DNA of 64,000 nucleotides from positions 1 through 64,000 of the forward strand of contig CAYJGF010000005.1 of assembly GCA_964369965.1 (NCBI GenBank), given 5' to 3'. The position numbers and the translations under genes are program-made. This document shows, piece after piece, positions 44,374 through 54,262 of the stretch. Below the pieces are notes generated by a model, which did not search any database, had not been told where the DNA came from, and saw only the letters and a program-made list of their open reading frames with translations. The number at the start of each line of letters is the position of its first letter. The stretch's first letter is position 1. This DNA is from CAYJBH01 sp964369965. GTDB taxonomy: Bacteria; Bacillota; Clostridia; Oscillospirales; Ruminococcaceae.

Positions 44374-45603
44374 CTATTTTCGCTTTATAAAGCGGTCAAA
44401 AACACCTTTGTTTTTCTTGCTCTCATGCCTTGATATTGCGATGTTGTAGACATTTAATATGCGCTCACAGAACACCGACTCATTGTATACGCGAGAGCTT
44501 TCGGTGACATTTTTGCGGATTGTTGCCCTCTGCTCGTCGCTGTATGCGGAGTATTTTTCAATTAGCTCGCAAAACTCCGCAGCAGTCTCAAACACATCGC
44601 CGGTGAGACCGGTCGTGACCTGACCGACATTAAAGCGGTCAAGCCGTTGAAAGACATAAAGCCCTGCCGCCGTAGCCTCATAGATGGTGATGGAGTTGGT
44701 CTCGGAGGTGGAGGCGGTGCAAAAAAGGTCGCAGGCGTTATAATAAGCGCTGACCCTACTGTACTCGACACGTCCTGCGAATATGATGCGGTCGGCAAGC
44801 TCGGTATTCTCAGCGTATTTTTTAAGTTTATCCGCCTCGGGGCCGTCGCCGAGAATGACAAATTTATAGCGTGGTTTATCCTTACATGCCGAGACAAAAA
44901 GGTCTATCATCACGTCGATACTCTTCTCAAAGCCGAGTCGACCGACATAAAGCAGTGCAATATCTTCCTTTGAAAGCTCCATATCCGCTCGCGCCGCTTC
45001 GACCGTGTCCGGCGAGTTGCTCTCCGGCAAGAAGTCACGCGTAGCGGCGGTGTTGGGGATGAGGTTGATGTGTTTTGTGATACCGCACGCACGCAGATAG
45101 CGCACCACCTTGTCGGACGGCACGGTAATCTCACTCGCACGGTTGCAGATGGCTTTTAAATAGGTGTGCGCCACCGGTCTTAGCACCTTTTCAAAACTTT
45201 TTTCCATGTTTTTTGGCGTGATATAGCCAAAATAATCCTCATACATGGTATGCAAGGTATAGACCATAGGGATATTCAACCACCTCGCCGCCTGCATACC
45301 GAGCATACCGATACTAAACTCGGTGTGCACATGGATAAGCTCCGGTTTAAAATCGGCAATGCGTTTATAGGACACAAGGTTGAGGGGGTTTGTCACCCCA
45401 TACCCATACACCTTTTTGAGCGGTATGGAGGGGCAGTACATAACCCCTTTTATATCCTCTTTCGGGCGTTTGTTTTTAGGACATGCCGCGACTATTAAGA
45501 CCTCGTGCCCTGTCCGCTCCAGCTCGTCCTTTAATATTTTAACATAGGTTACAACACCGCTGATATACGGCAGATACCCCTCGGTAAATATCGCAATGCG
45601 CAT
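44374..45603 (-). CDS. GT4 glycosyltransferase (diacylglycerol glucosyl/mannosyltransferase-like)
   Basis: 409 residues from ATG 45603 with AGGGGG upstream; longer in-frame starts run through the promoter. GT-B fold: FTEGYLPYISGVVTYVKIL at the N-terminus, HVHTEFSIGMLG, YVGRLGFEKSIDV, and the donor site FCTASTSETNSITIYEA. This pattern is seen in transferases that glucosylate diacylglycerol or phosphatidylinositol. It probably makes a glycolipid such as a lipoteichoic acid anchor. It is transcribed from its own dyad-flanked promoter. Confidence 0.88.
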   Translation of the reverse strand: MRIAIFTEGYLPYISGVVTYVKILKDELERTGHEVLIVAACPKNKRPKEDIKGVMYCPSIPLKKVYGYGVTNPLNLVSYKRIADFKPELIHVHTEFSIGMLGMQAARWLNIPMVYTLHTMYEDYFGYITPKNMEKSFEKVLRPVAHTYLKAICNRASEITVPSDKVVRYLRACGITKHINLIPNTAATRDFLPESNSPDTVEAARADMELSKEDIALLYVGRLGFEKSIDVMIDLFVSACKDKPRYKFVILGDGPEADKLKKYAENTELADRIIFAGRVEYSRVSAYYNACDLFCTASTSETNSITIYEATAAGLYVFQRLDRFNVGQVTTGLTGDVFETAAEFCELIEKYSAYSDEQRATIRKNVTESSRVYNESVFCERILNVYNIAISRHESKKNKGVFDRFIKRK

Positions 45604-45611
45604 AAATGTCC

Positions 45612-45660
45612 CCCCTGATAACAGTGCATAATATTTATTATTATACACCATTATCAGGGG
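45612..45660 (-). promoter_or_regulatory. Promoter of the GT4 gene inside a 10-bp inverted repeat
   Basis: The perfect inverted repeat CCCCTGATAA (45612-45621) and TTATCAGGGG (45651-45660) brackets a minus-strand -10 TATAAT, with a -35 TTTACT 17 bp upstream of it that partly precedes the outer arm. One arm lies in the promoter spacer and the other in the leader, as in a repressor operator. Confidence 0.55.
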
Positions 45661-45697
45661 AAAGTAAAGCATAATTATACTTGCCGGATGTTGCGGA

Positions 45698-46807
45698 CTA
45701 TTCAATTACCAGATGTTGCAGATGACCGTACCCCTCTGCCGGCATATCATTATAGGGGATAAATTTTAAGGCGTCGCCGTTTATGCAGTATCGAAGGCCA
45801 CCGGCATCGATTGGACCGTCCTCAAACACATGCCCGAGATGGGCGTCACCGACACGACTTTTAACCTCCATTGCGGAATAGTCCTCCACCTCCACCACCA
45901 CATCTTCGGCGATGGATTTTGTAAAGCTCGGCCAGCCGGTGCCGGAGTCGTATTTATCCGCCGAGCTGAACAACGGCTCACCGGTGGTGATATCCACATA
46001 AATCCCCGGCTCATAGTTATCGTTATACTCATGGGTGAACGCCCGCTCGGTGCCACCGTTTTGGGTGATATCATACTGCAAGACGGTCAGCCGTTCGCTC
46101 AACTCCTCTAAAGAGGGGCGCTCATAGTCGTCCGCGCTGATAGACTCCGTCTGCGTTTCATTTAGTGCATTCATGTCGATGTGGCAGTAACCGTTCACAT
46201 TCTTTTTGAGGTAGTCCTGATGATATTCCTCGGCAAGATAAAAGTTATCAAGGGGGAGAATTTCCACCACTATTTCCTCGTCATACTCCTGAGAGAGTGC
46301 GTCTATATGCGCCGAAATTATATCCTTGTCCGCCTCATCCTCGTAGTAAATCCCACTGCGGTATTGCACACCGACATCGTTGCCCTGTTTGTTTAAAGAG
46401 GTTGGGTCGACCACGCGGAAAAATTTTTCCATCAGCTCGTCAAGGCTCACGACGGTGGAGTCATAAAGGACTCGAACCGTCTCGGCATGACCCGTGTTAT
46501 CCCGAATGACCTCCTCATAGGTTGGGTTTTCGGTATTGCCGTTTGCATAGCCGGAGGTTGCGTCATACACACCTGCAATTCGCGACATATACTCCTCGAC
46601 ACCCCAAAAACAACCGCCTGCAAAATATATCGTAGATAAATTCTTTTCCATCTTGAGCTCCTCGATGTCCATTGAAACATCCTCAGGTACTACCGCGGAG
46701 TGCCCAATCTGCACATCCTCGGTGGCAACAGACTGCGAACAACCGGCAAATAGGGTGAGTGACACACCACCTGCAATAATATTTCTTACCATCTTTAGTA
46801 TGTTCAT
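45698..46807 (-). CDS. msrAB: Peptide methionine sulfoxide reductase MsrA-MsrB fusion, lipoprotein
   Basis: 369 residues from ATG 46807. A signal peptide ending LFAGC is a lipobox, so the enzyme is tethered outside the membrane. MsrA (about 38-190) has the catalytic Cys in [12 protein letters not shown]; MsrB (about 220-360) has [17 protein letters not shown] and the catalytic Cys in RYCINGDAL. The fusion repairs both S- and R-methionine sulfoxide in surface proteins. Exported MsrAB in an anaerobe suggests exposure to host- or oxygen-derived oxidants. The electron donor (CcdA or thioredoxin-like) is not in the window. Confidence 0.94.
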   Translation of the reverse strand: MNILKMVRNIIAGGVSLTLFAGCSQSVATEDVQIGHSAVVPEDVSMDIEELKMEKNLSTIYFAGGCFWGVEEYMSRIAGVYDATSGYANGNTENPTYEEVIRDNTGHAETVRVLYDSTVVSLDELMEKFFRVVDPTSLNKQGNDVGVQYRSGIYYEDEADKDIISAHIDALSQEYDEEIVVEILPLDNFYLAEEYHQDYLKKNVNGYCHIDMNALNETQTESISADDYERPSLEELSERLTVLQYDITQNGGTERAFTHEYNDNYEPGIYVDITTGEPLFSSADKYDSGTGWPSFTKSIAEDVVVEVEDYSAMEVKSRVGDAHLGHVFEDGPIDAGGLRYCINGDALKFIPYNDMPAEGYGHLQHLVIE

Positions 46808-46944
46808 TTTATCCAGCCTTTCAGTTAAAGTATAAATAGTTTTTCCACCATCTATATTATAACGTGACTGTATACAAAAAACCATATATATTATTTGATA
46901 TTTTGGTGAAATTAGTGTGTGTGTATCTTACGGAAAGACTAAAT

Positions 46945-47619
46945 TTAGCCGATGCCGACCGATACCGCCAGCAACATGGTCGCCGAATAGTACAGCAAAA
47001 GATTTATCAAGGGGAGAATGAGTATCTTTTTTTCTCTAAATAATCCTACGATAAGGATAATGTCGGAGACGGTGAACAATACCGCACCGATTAAAACACA
47101 CAATGCGAAAGGGGTCGCGCCGAAAAAGGTTATAACAGATATCCCCTTTGACATTAATAACCCCAAAAAAATTGAGTAGACAAAAAGGAGCCGCCGTTTG
47201 TCTTTTTTGTTCGTATATAAAAATGTTATCGGCAAAAAGATGCAGACGGCGATAACAAAGACAAGCAGGACATCAATTAAAGTCAGTGCCACCACCGCAC
47301 AAAGTGCAAAAAAGAACATCGCGTGTGCCGCCATAAAAAACCCTGCGCCGAGCAAAAACCAACCGGAGTCGGCGCCCCGTTTCTTGACGCTTAAAAATAC
47401 GTCACCGAAAAAACAAAACAGCATCCCAAGGCACATGAAAACGATGTGAGTTATATCTCGTTCACCCTCAAAACCGATAACGCTGTATGCGGTCATCACC
47501 AAAAAGATAAAGCTGGTCAACCCTTTAAAAAACAAATGTTGTTTTGCAAGTCTTTGCCCATACTCCGAGGCTATCAAAAGCGACCACGAGATAACATATG
47601 CCGACAAAATAACCGCCAT
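46945..47619 (-). CDS. YhhN family (lysoplasmalogenase-like) membrane protein
   Basis: 224 residues with about eight hydrophobic segments. The two Asp-containing helices CFFGDVFLS and TVSDIILIV match the YhhN/TMEM86 family, whose animal member hydrolyses lysoplasmalogen. Clostridia often make plasmalogens, so a lipid role is plausible but inferred. It lies 13 bp after the GPH symporter gene. Confidence 0.82.
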   Translation of the reverse strand: MAVILSAYVISWSLLIASEYGQRLAKQHLFFKGLTSFIFLVMTAYSVIGFEGERDITHIVFMCLGMLFCFFGDVFLSVKKRGADSGWFLLGAGFFMAAHAMFFFALCAVVALTLIDVLLVFVIAVCIFLPITFLYTNKKDKRRLLFVYSIFLGLLMSKGISVITFFGATPFALCVLIGAVLFTVSDIILIVGLFREKKILILPLINLLLYYSATMLLAVSVGIG

Positions 47620-47632
47620 CTCCCTCCCCTTT

Positions 47633-49054
47633 TTAAGTGAACTCTTTTTTCAGTGTTTCAAGTGTGGAATTATCGCCGTTTTCGATGCTAACTCGAACCT
47701 GACTTTGTTTTTTCATGTCTATTTTATATTTAAAAGAAATAAGTATTCCGAATGTCATCAAAAAGAGCGGCGCAAAGCAGATTATCGCTCTGATTGCGGT
47801 TTGTGCCGTCTCCGGCTGGGATACAACCTTAGCGGCGCCAGCCACCTGCTCCTGAAAACCGAAAAATCCGAGTGCCGCCATCACCGCCGACAGCCCGACA
47901 GCCTGCGCAATCTTGTTAAGAAAGTTGACAAATCCGCTCATAGCGCCCTCCCCACGCTCGCCGGTGACCACCTCACAGGCATCTACAACGTCGCCGAACA
48001 TGGCGTGTGGAACAAGCCCCGGACCGCTGATACCAAATCCAATGACCACCGCCGCTATTATTATAGCTATATCCGGTACTCCCGGTTGCAGTGTGAAAAG
48101 TGCAACCGCGGCGATTATCCAGATAAATGCGCCGAAACGGTAGGCAAATGCCTTGTTTTTTTTGCCGATAAGCCAAAGATAAAACGGCAGTGCAACTATC
48201 TGGGTCGCAAACATCCCCCCGGCACCTATCAGCCCAAGCACGGACGAGCCGCCTGCTGCAGTGATATCCCTGTTAATATAAAAATCGATATAGAAAAAGA
48301 ACAGTGAGCTCATTATCGCCATGGTCATCTGGAGTGTCAAAAGCATCCCGAGATACTGTCGGAACGGTCTCACCTTTAAAAACCTTGTAAATTCATCAAA
48401 ACGAAAGGCTCTTTTTATCGGTGGGGATACTATCTGCTCCCGTGTAAATAACCCCGTCATCAGCACCGACAGCCCGAATATACTACCGAAAATCAAACTC
48501 ATGACTATATATCCGTCGTTGCCGTCAAACGCGCCGACAATCATGCCGGGGACGGCGACGCAAAGTATCGAGGAAAAAATGCTGAAGGCGAGCCGCAGTG
48601 AGTTTGCAGACGCCCTGTCTTTATAGTCGTATGCAAGCTCGGAGGACAGCGAGCTGTAGGGTATCATGATCATCGTTTGCACAGTGCTGAAAAAGATGTA
48701 GGAAAATAGCACGCACAGTACCCTAACGATTTCACTCCCCATCGAAAAGGGATAGAACATCAAAAACATCGCCACCACCACAAGCGGTGCGGCGATTACA
48801 AGATAAACGCGGCGTTTGCCGAATCTTTTATTTTTTGTGGCATCGGAAATACGACCCATCAACGGGTCACTCACCGCATCCCAAACTCGTGCTATAAACA
48901 TTATAAAGCTGATCCAAAACGGGGATAGGCCCACCGCCAGTGCCAAAAAACCGGGGTATAAAAAATTGACAATATTGAATGACCCTCCCCCAAAAAGGTC
49001 TGCAACCGCAAAAGCTAATTTGTTGCCAAAGGTCAACTTTGTATTATTTTCCAT
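47633..49054 (-). CDS. GPH family (glycoside-pentoside-hexuronide):cation symporter
   Basis: 473 residues from ATG 49054 (GGGTGG upstream) with about 12 membrane segments. GPH signatures are the start KLAFAVADLFGGG, WDAVSDPLMGRISDATKNKRFGKRR in the first cytoplasmic loop, and IPYSSLSSELAYDYKDRASAN. It probably imports an oligosaccharide or glycoside with a cation. No glycosidase or regulator is adjacent, so the substrate is open. Confidence 0.9.
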   Translation of the reverse strand: MENNTKLTFGNKLAFAVADLFGGGSFNIVNFLYPGFLALAVGLSPFWISFIMFIARVWDAVSDPLMGRISDATKNKRFGKRRVYLVIAAPLVVVAMFLMFYPFSMGSEIVRVLCVLFSYIFFSTVQTMIMIPYSSLSSELAYDYKDRASANSLRLAFSIFSSILCVAVPGMIVGAFDGNDGYIVMSLIFGSIFGLSVLMTGLFTREQIVSPPIKRAFRFDEFTRFLKVRPFRQYLGMLLTLQMTMAIMSSLFFFYIDFYINRDITAAGGSSVLGLIGAGGMFATQIVALPFYLWLIGKKNKAFAYRFGAFIWIIAAVALFTLQPGVPDIAIIIAAVVIGFGISGPGLVPHAMFGDVVDACEVVTGERGEGAMSGFVNFLNKIAQAVGLSAVMAALGFFGFQEQVAGAAKVVSQPETAQTAIRAIICFAPLFLMTFGILISFKYKIDMKKQSQVRVSIENGDNSTLETLKKEFT

Positions 49055-49124
49055 CACAACCACCCATAAAAGTATGTTTTCTATATTATATCATTATCCA
49101 CAGTGAGTTGCAAACAAAATTTTC

Positions 49125-49153
49125 TTGACTATCGGTATTTTTTAGTTTAAAAT
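49125..49153 (+). promoter_or_regulatory. Promoter of the C_GCAxxG_C_C gene
   Basis: TTGACT (49125-49130), 17-bp spacer, TAAAAT (49148-49153), 31 bp before ATG 49184, in the divergent spacer with the GPH symporter gene. Confidence 0.6.
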
Positions 49154-49183
49154 TAATATAATTAATAACGAGGGACTTATATT

Positions 49184-49561
49184 ATGAGTGTTAGAACAGA
49201 TTTTATAGCAGAACTCCGAGGCAACTCGGAGCGTCATTATAACTGCGCCCAGAGTGTCCTCTTGGCATTTTGTGATGAGGCAAACATGGATCAAAAGACC
49301 GTCTGCGCCCTTTGTGCCCACTTTGGCAGTGGCATGAGGGTCAGCTCGGTATGCGGTGCGGTGACAGGTGGGCTGATGGCACTCGGGATTTTAGGTGCAG
49401 GTGAGGAAAAAGCGCGCCAATTTCTCGCCGAATTTAAAAAAAGTGAGGGGGATATCAACTGTGCGCCGTTGCTTGAAAAGGTGAGCGCTGATCTGCCCCA
49501 GAAAAAGCTCTGTGACGGTTTAATTATCCATTCGGTGAATTTAATAGAGAGTTTATTATAA
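49184..49561 (+). CDS. C_GCAxxG_C_C family redox-type protein
   Basis: 125 residues with the conserved cysteine pattern: YNCAQSVLLAF, then CALCAHFGSGMR, VCGAVTGGLMALG, and two more Cys near the end (INCAPL, KLCDGL). Family members are small cytosolic proteins common in anaerobes, thought to bind metal or act in redox reactions; the biochemical role is unsettled. It is followed 10 bp later by a membrane protein gene, probably in one transcript. Confidence 0.88.
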   Translation: MSVRTDFIAELRGNSERHYNCAQSVLLAFCDEANMDQKTVCALCAHFGSGMRVSSVCGAVTGGLMALGILGAGEEKARQFLAEFKKSEGDINCAPLLEKVSADLPQKKLCDGLIIHSVNLIESLL

Positions 49562-49570
49562 GGAGGGTGT

Positions 49571-50395
49571 ATGGATAAGCAAAAACGTGTGAAAAAGCAC
49601 ACGAAACTCGGCAAACTGATAAACGGTGAGTTGCGTGAACATCGCAGTTCCTACATAGTTTTTTCGGTGCTTCGCATTATTGTACTTATCATTATGGTTC
49701 GTCAATTCTTTCTCGGCAACTATGAAAGTGTCTTTTTCTGTCTATTGACGCTATTTTTGTTCTATATTCCGAGTTGGATACAGGTCACCACCAACATAGA
49801 ACTTCCGCCGGCGCTGGAGATAACAATATTCCTGTTCATCTTCGCGGCGGAGATTTTGGGCGAAATAAATGCGTTTTATGTCCGCGTGCCGGGGTGGGAC
49901 ACCATGCTGCATACTATAAACGGCTTTTTGGCGGCGGCGGTCGGCTTTTCCATGGTGGTCATACTCAACAGTAACAAGCGGCTGACCTTTGAGCTTTCTC
50001 CCTTTTTCATGGCGTTGACCGCATTCTGCTTTTCCATGACGGTTGCGGTGGTATGGGAGTTTTTCGAGTTTGGTATGGACTACTTTTTTATGACCGACAT
50101 GCAAAAAGACACCATTATACATACAATAAACACCGTCACTCTGGACGAGACCAAAACCAACACCGTCGTGTCCATCAACAATATAAATGAGGTGATAATA
50201 AACGGCAATCCGCTTGGCGTCGGGGGGTATCTGGACATCGGGCTTTTTGACACCATGAAAGACATGATTGTAAACTTTGTCGGTGCAATAACCTTTTCGC
50301 TGTTTGGCTTTTTGTATGCAAAATCAAAAGGGTACAAACACGCCCTCGCACAAAACTTTGTTCCGACAACGAAAAAAGGCAAAATTAATCGTTAA
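49571..50395 (+). CDS. Polytopic membrane protein, YjdF/DUF2238-like
   Basis: 274 residues with about six hydrophobic segments. WDTMLHTINGFLAAAVGF and VVWEFFEFGMDYFF, with Glu and His in membrane helices, resemble the DUF2238/YjdF proteins. A ~55-residue loop with VVSINNINEVIINGNPLG separates the last helices. Function is unknown. AAGGAGGGT precedes the ATG. Its stop overlaps the end of the convergent mrnC gene by 11 bp. Confidence 0.72.
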   Translation: MDKQKRVKKHTKLGKLINGELREHRSSYIVFSVLRIIVLIIMVRQFFLGNYESVFFCLLTLFLFYIPSWIQVTTNIELPPALEITIFLFIFAAEILGEINAFYVRVPGWDTMLHTINGFLAAAVGFSMVVILNSNKRLTFELSPFFMALTAFCFSMTVAVVWEFFEFGMDYFFMTDMQKDTIIHTINTVTLDETKTNTVVSINNINEVIINGNPLGVGGYLDIGLFDTMKDMIVNFVGAITFSLFGFLYAKSKGYKHALAQNFVPTTKKGKINR

Positions 50396-50780
50396 TAGTT
50401 TTAAAGCATATATCTAAAATTTCGTTCAATCGCTCGGTGCGATCCTTAAAATAAAGCCACCCTATCAAGCATTCCACTCCGGTGGCTGCTCTGTACTCTG
50501 ATGGGGTGGCATTTTTAGGCACTGCACCGCTGTCGGTGTTTCGCCCACGTTTTAGAACAGCAAGCTCCTCCTGCGAAAGGTGCGTCACCAAAATATTGTA
50601 GGATTTGGCTTGACCTTTTGCACTCACAGTCTCGGTTGTCGTCCGATGAAGTAGGGACAGATGTGTCATTCCGGCGCGCACAAGACGCTCACGCACATAC
50701 AACTCCAACACCGCATCACCGATATAGGCAAGCAGATTTGGGGAGCGTGTAACTAAATCGTTATCTGCTATTTCGCTCAT
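50385..50780 (-). CDS. mrnC: Mini-ribonuclease III
   Basis: 131 residues, an RNase III catalytic domain without the RNA-binding domain, which matures 23S rRNA. AYIGDAVLELYVRERLV holds the acidic metal-site residues, RRGRNT-like KRGRNTDSGA and EYRAATGVECLIGWLY the conserved core. AAGGAG precedes the ATG. It is downstream of obg on the same strand, separated only by the 161-bp repeat. Confidence 0.94.
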   Translation of the reverse strand: MSEIADNDLVTRSPNLLAYIGDAVLELYVRERLVRAGMTHLSLLHRTTTETVSAKGQAKSYNILVTHLSQEELAVLKRGRNTDSGAVPKNATPSEYRAATGVECLIGWLYFKDRTERLNEILDICFKTIND

Positions 50781-50797
50781 TATTACTCTCCTTGTAT

Positions 50798-50958
50798 GGG
50801 GGTACCCGAAAACAAAGGGGTTGCAAAAGCGAGAGCAAAATTTTTGTCAGATTAAACAAAAACCGCAGGCAATACTTGGTGTATTAACAAGGATTTTTGT
50901 GACATATGACGGAAATTTTGCCGACTTCTTTTGCAAAACCGACTTTTGGGGCACCGCC
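50798..50958. repeat. 161-bp palindromic interspersed element, copy 3
   Basis: Outer arms GGGGGTACCCGAAAA and TTTTGGGGCACCGCC pair at most positions. The core matches the other two copies with a few changes. It fills nearly the whole spacer between the obg stop (5 bp away) and the mrnC ribosome binding site. Confidence 0.85.
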
Positions 50959-50963
50959 TATAA

Positions 50964-52238
50964 TTATTCCACAAAGTCAAAAGACCATTCTCCGATATAG
51001 ACGGTGTCACCCTCGCTTGCTCCCTGATTGCGAAGCTCCTCAATAATACCGGCCTCTATCATAACATTGGAAAAATGCTGTAGATTGGAATAATCACTGA
51101 TATCACTGCCCATTAAAAGGCGCTCGATAAATGGTGCATCGACATAGTACTCATCGCCGGAGACCTGTTTAACCTCAAAGGTTCGCATCGGCGCAGGGGG
51201 TGGCGGAACATATTTTTCTATGTCTATAGTCGGTTTTTCTATGTCAGCGAGGGCGTGAAAACTGACCTCAATCAATTCTCGGACGCCTTGGTGCGTGGCA
51301 CCGCTTATAAAATAGACGGGGATATCTTCCGATTTCGCAAAGTCTTGAAGCATCTGTTTTTGCTCTTCGCTTGCGATGTCCGATTTACCCCCAACCAACA
51401 GTTGCGGGCGCCTTGAAAGTTTTTCGGAAAAGGTTTTCAACTCATTGTTCAGCGTCTTGTAATCCTCTATAGGGTCTCGCCCCTCAATTCCGGATACATC
51501 AACGATATGCCACAATAATCTACAGCGCTCGGTGTGGCGCAAAAACTCATGCCCGAGACCGGCACCCTCCGAGGCACCCTCAATTATCCCCGGGATATCG
51601 GCGACCACAAAACTTGCCTCCTCCGATACCTTAACAACGCCGAGCGAGGGTACAAGTGTGGTAAAATGATAGTTCGCAATCTTCGGTTTAGCCTGTGAGA
51701 CGACCGATAAGAGGGTTGATTTGCCCACATTGGGGAAGCCCAACAGACCGACATCGGCTATGAGCATCAACTCCAGCACGACCTCGAAACTCTCACCGTC
51801 CTTGCCGGGTTTTGCAAAGTTCGGCACCTGTCTTGTCGGTGTGGCAAAATGCTGATTACCGAGACCACCCTTGCCACCTTTAGCAATTAAAACGGGGACG
51901 TTCCCCGAAATATCGGCAATCATATGACCTGTGTGCAATTCCTTAACAATTGTACCGCGTGGGACACGCACGGTTATGTCCTCGCCACGTTTACCATGCC
52001 TGTTTCTATAGCTCCCAGCCTCCCCATTTTCTGCCTGATAACCTTTTTTGTATCGAAAATCAAGCAGGCTGGAAAGATTATCGTCCGCGACAAAATAAAC
52101 ATTTCCGCCGTCACCGCCGTCACCGCCGTCCGGTCCGCCTGCGGCTACATATTTTTCACGTCGGAAAGAGACCGAGCCGTCACCGCCTCGACCTCCTTTT
52201 ATCTTTATTCTCGCTGTATCAAAAAATTTAGACTTCAT
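50964..52238 (-). CDS. obg: GTPase Obg
   Basis: An essential ribosome-assembly and stress GTPase, 424 residues. The Gly-rich Obg fold (1-157, GGRGGDGSVSFRRE) precedes the G domain with P-loop GFPNVGKSTLLSVVS and switch DIPGIIEGASEGAGLG, then the C-terminal OCT domain (about 345-424). In Bacillus obg precedes sporulation genes; here it follows punA by one base and leads to mrnC through the repeat element. Confidence 0.97.
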   Translation of the reverse strand: MKSKFFDTARIKIKGGRGGDGSVSFRREKYVAAGGPDGGDGGDGGNVYFVADDNLSSLLDFRYKKGYQAENGEAGSYRNRHGKRGEDITVRVPRGTIVKELHTGHMIADISGNVPVLIAKGGKGGLGNQHFATPTRQVPNFAKPGKDGESFEVVLELMLIADVGLLGFPNVGKSTLLSVVSQAKPKIANYHFTTLVPSLGVVKVSEEASFVVADIPGIIEGASEGAGLGHEFLRHTERCRLLWHIVDVSGIEGRDPIEDYKTLNNELKTFSEKLSRRPQLLVGGKSDIASEEQKQMLQDFAKSEDIPVYFISGATHQGVRELIEVSFHALADIEKPTIDIEKYVPPPPAPMRTFEVKQVSGDEYYVDAPFIERLLMGSDISDYSNLQHFSNVMIEAGIIEELRNQGASEGDTVYIGEWSFDFVE

Positions 52239-53075
52239 TTATAGCACTTTTTCCTTTATAATTTCTATAATAGAGGTGGACACAAGACGTGTAAAATAGT
52301 CCCGCACCTTTTCCGCCGCGCGATTGACATCGTCACCCGACAGTTTGTCGCCGGTGATACCACTTGCAGCATTGGCAATACAGGATATCCCGCACACCTT
52401 CATTCCGGCATGATTGGCGGCGGTAGCCTCACACGCGGTGCTCATCCCGACAGCGTCGGCGCCCAATAGCCCAAACATCTTAATTTCCGCCGGTGTTTCA
52501 AATGCAGGCCCGGTTGTTTGCAGATAAACTCCTTTTTGAATTATAAGTCCCATCTTGTTTGCCGCCCTAAGGATTGCGTTTTGAAGTTCCGGTTTGTACA
52601 CATCGGTCATATCGGGGAACCTGTCCCCGAATTGTTCAATGTTTTCTCCGACGAGTGGGGAGGGTACAAATGATGATATATGGTCGGTAATCATCATGAA
52701 GTCACCGACACGAAATTGACGATTGATACCGCCGGCGGCGTTGGTCAATAGCAAGTATTCACATCCCATCATGCCCAACAGTCTTATGGGCAACACAACC
52801 TTGTCGATAGAATAACCCTCATAATAATGTACCCGTCCCTGCATTATTGCAACCGGAGCACCCTCAATATATACAAAAACAAAGCGTCCGACATGTCCCG
52901 GGGCGGTTGAAATCGGAAATCCGTCAATATCGCTGTAGGGTATCTCAGCTACAACATCAAAGTTGTCGGCATATCCACCCAGTCCACTGCCCAGCACAAT
53001 AGCTATTTTGGGTTTGAACGGTATCCTGTGCTCGATGCTTTTATAGCTTTTTAGTATGTCGTCGTAGTTTTGCAT
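52239..53075 (-). CDS. punA: Purine nucleoside phosphorylase
   Basis: 278 residues of the trimeric, inosine/guanosine-type class. Phosphate and base site motifs are VLGSGLGGY, TAPGHVGRF, MQGRVHYYEGY, LLTNAAGGIN and FGLLGADAVGMST. It cleaves purine nucleosides to base and ribose-1-phosphate in salvage. It lies 11 bp after the DUF1015 gene and immediately before obg. Confidence 0.95.
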   Translation of the reverse strand: MQNYDDILKSYKSIEHRIPFKPKIAIVLGSGLGGYADNFDVVAEIPYSDIDGFPISTAPGHVGRFVFVYIEGAPVAIMQGRVHYYEGYSIDKVVLPIRLLGMMGCEYLLLTNAAGGINRQFRVGDFMMITDHISSFVPSPLVGENIEQFGDRFPDMTDVYKPELQNAILRAANKMGLIIQKGVYLQTTGPAFETPAEIKMFGLLGADAVGMSTACEATAANHAGMKVCGISCIANAASGITGDKLSGDDVNRAAEKVRDYFTRLVSTSIIEIIKEKVL

Positions 53076-53086
53076 GTTTGCACCTC

Positions 53087-54262
53087 TTATAGAGTTATCT
53101 TTCTACACTCAAGATAGTATCTTTTATCTGAACCATGCCCGAGTGAAAAATACTTTTTCGGGAAAACGCCGTTTTTTTCAATGTATGGTATCAGCTCGGA
53201 CTTTTGCGGATATGGCATCATTAGACCTATCCCTTTTTTTGCAAACTCTTTCAATTCGTCGTCACCGTGGATGTAATCCACAACAGCGCCGTCAATTCCT
53301 TTAACAATTTTCTCGCAGACGGCATCGGTCGCTAAGACACAGAGTGGATATTTTTCCTCATCGTATTCAAATATTTTCTCACTGTCCCCAAAAAATATGC
53401 TCAATTTACCGGAACCTGTCCCCAAAATATTTTTCGCTGTTTCGGTGAAATCATCAATATTAACATTGAACAATACTCGATGTATGGGCAATACCGGAAG
53501 TGCATCACTGAAAAGGTTTATTATCTCAACAAGACAGTAGCGAGCAGGGTGATCGATAGATGCGTCCCCATATTGTTGCTTGATTTCCTCATATAACGTC
53601 TTAGCCGCGGCAAGTGAATGATTGCCGTCGCCGACATATAATTTTGTGATTTTTTCCTGTATATCGTCCAACAATCCTTTGTCGGTAACGGCATATCCTT
53701 TGATGTGTCCGCCACTTTGCTGTAGTTCAAAATCGTATAATTTATCCAACGATAGGTTAAATATAGGTTCGATTATATCCTTTTTTGCATTATCGAGCAA
53801 CATTAAGATGTGGGGGCATTCCAGTTCACTGCGGCGTCTTGCCTCACACCGTGCCGGTATTCTGGACATTATGGTATTTTCGGTCGGCAGTACCGTTGCA
53901 CTGCTACCATCGAATGCATACTGTTCAAGATCTATTGCCACTACCAATCCTTGACGAACACTACCATCCGATAAAATTCGTTCCACCGCAACCGCACCAT
54001 CTACAACATTTGTTAATACGTCCCTTAAATATTGTTTTGTTGTGTCGGTTAGATTTTCAAGACGTTGTTGCTCCCATTCGGTATGAAGATAAATTTCCGG
54101 CAGTATAAAATGAGCCGTCGACGGCACATCCTTTGCAAGGCGCTCCACCTCATCCCAATACGGTTTATTACTTGTGAACTGGTCACAGGCAACAACTGCG
54201 AACTGTGTTAATGAGGTGCCGTCTTTGGGCAATAAAATCGGGGTTTTATTAATAATTTTCAT
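53087..54262 (-). CDS. DUF1015 family protein
   Basis: 391 residues. DUF1015 marks are FAVVACDQFTSNKPYWDEVE near the start and YVGDGNHSLAAAKTLYEEI in the middle. The family is cytosolic, widespread in Clostridia and of uncertain function, with a ParB-like fold suggested for parts of it. In many genomes it lies with serine or glycerate metabolism genes. Here it overlaps the end of rex by 14 bp, so it belongs to the Rex transcript. Confidence 0.82.
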   Translation of the reverse strand: MKIINKTPILLPKDGTSLTQFAVVACDQFTSNKPYWDEVERLAKDVPSTAHFILPEIYLHTEWEQQRLENLTDTTKQYLRDVLTNVVDGAVAVERILSDGSVRQGLVVAIDLEQYAFDGSSATVLPTENTIMSRIPARCEARRRSELECPHILMLLDNAKKDIIEPIFNLSLDKLYDFELQQSGGHIKGYAVTDKGLLDDIQEKITKLYVGDGNHSLAAAKTLYEEIKQQYGDASIDHPARYCLVEIINLFSDALPVLPIHRVLFNVNIDDFTETAKNILGTGSGKLSIFFGDSEKIFEYDEEKYPLCVLATDAVCEKIVKGIDGAVVDYIHGDDELKEFAKKGIGLMMPYPQKSELIPYIEKNGVFPKKYFSLGHGSDKRYYLECRKITL

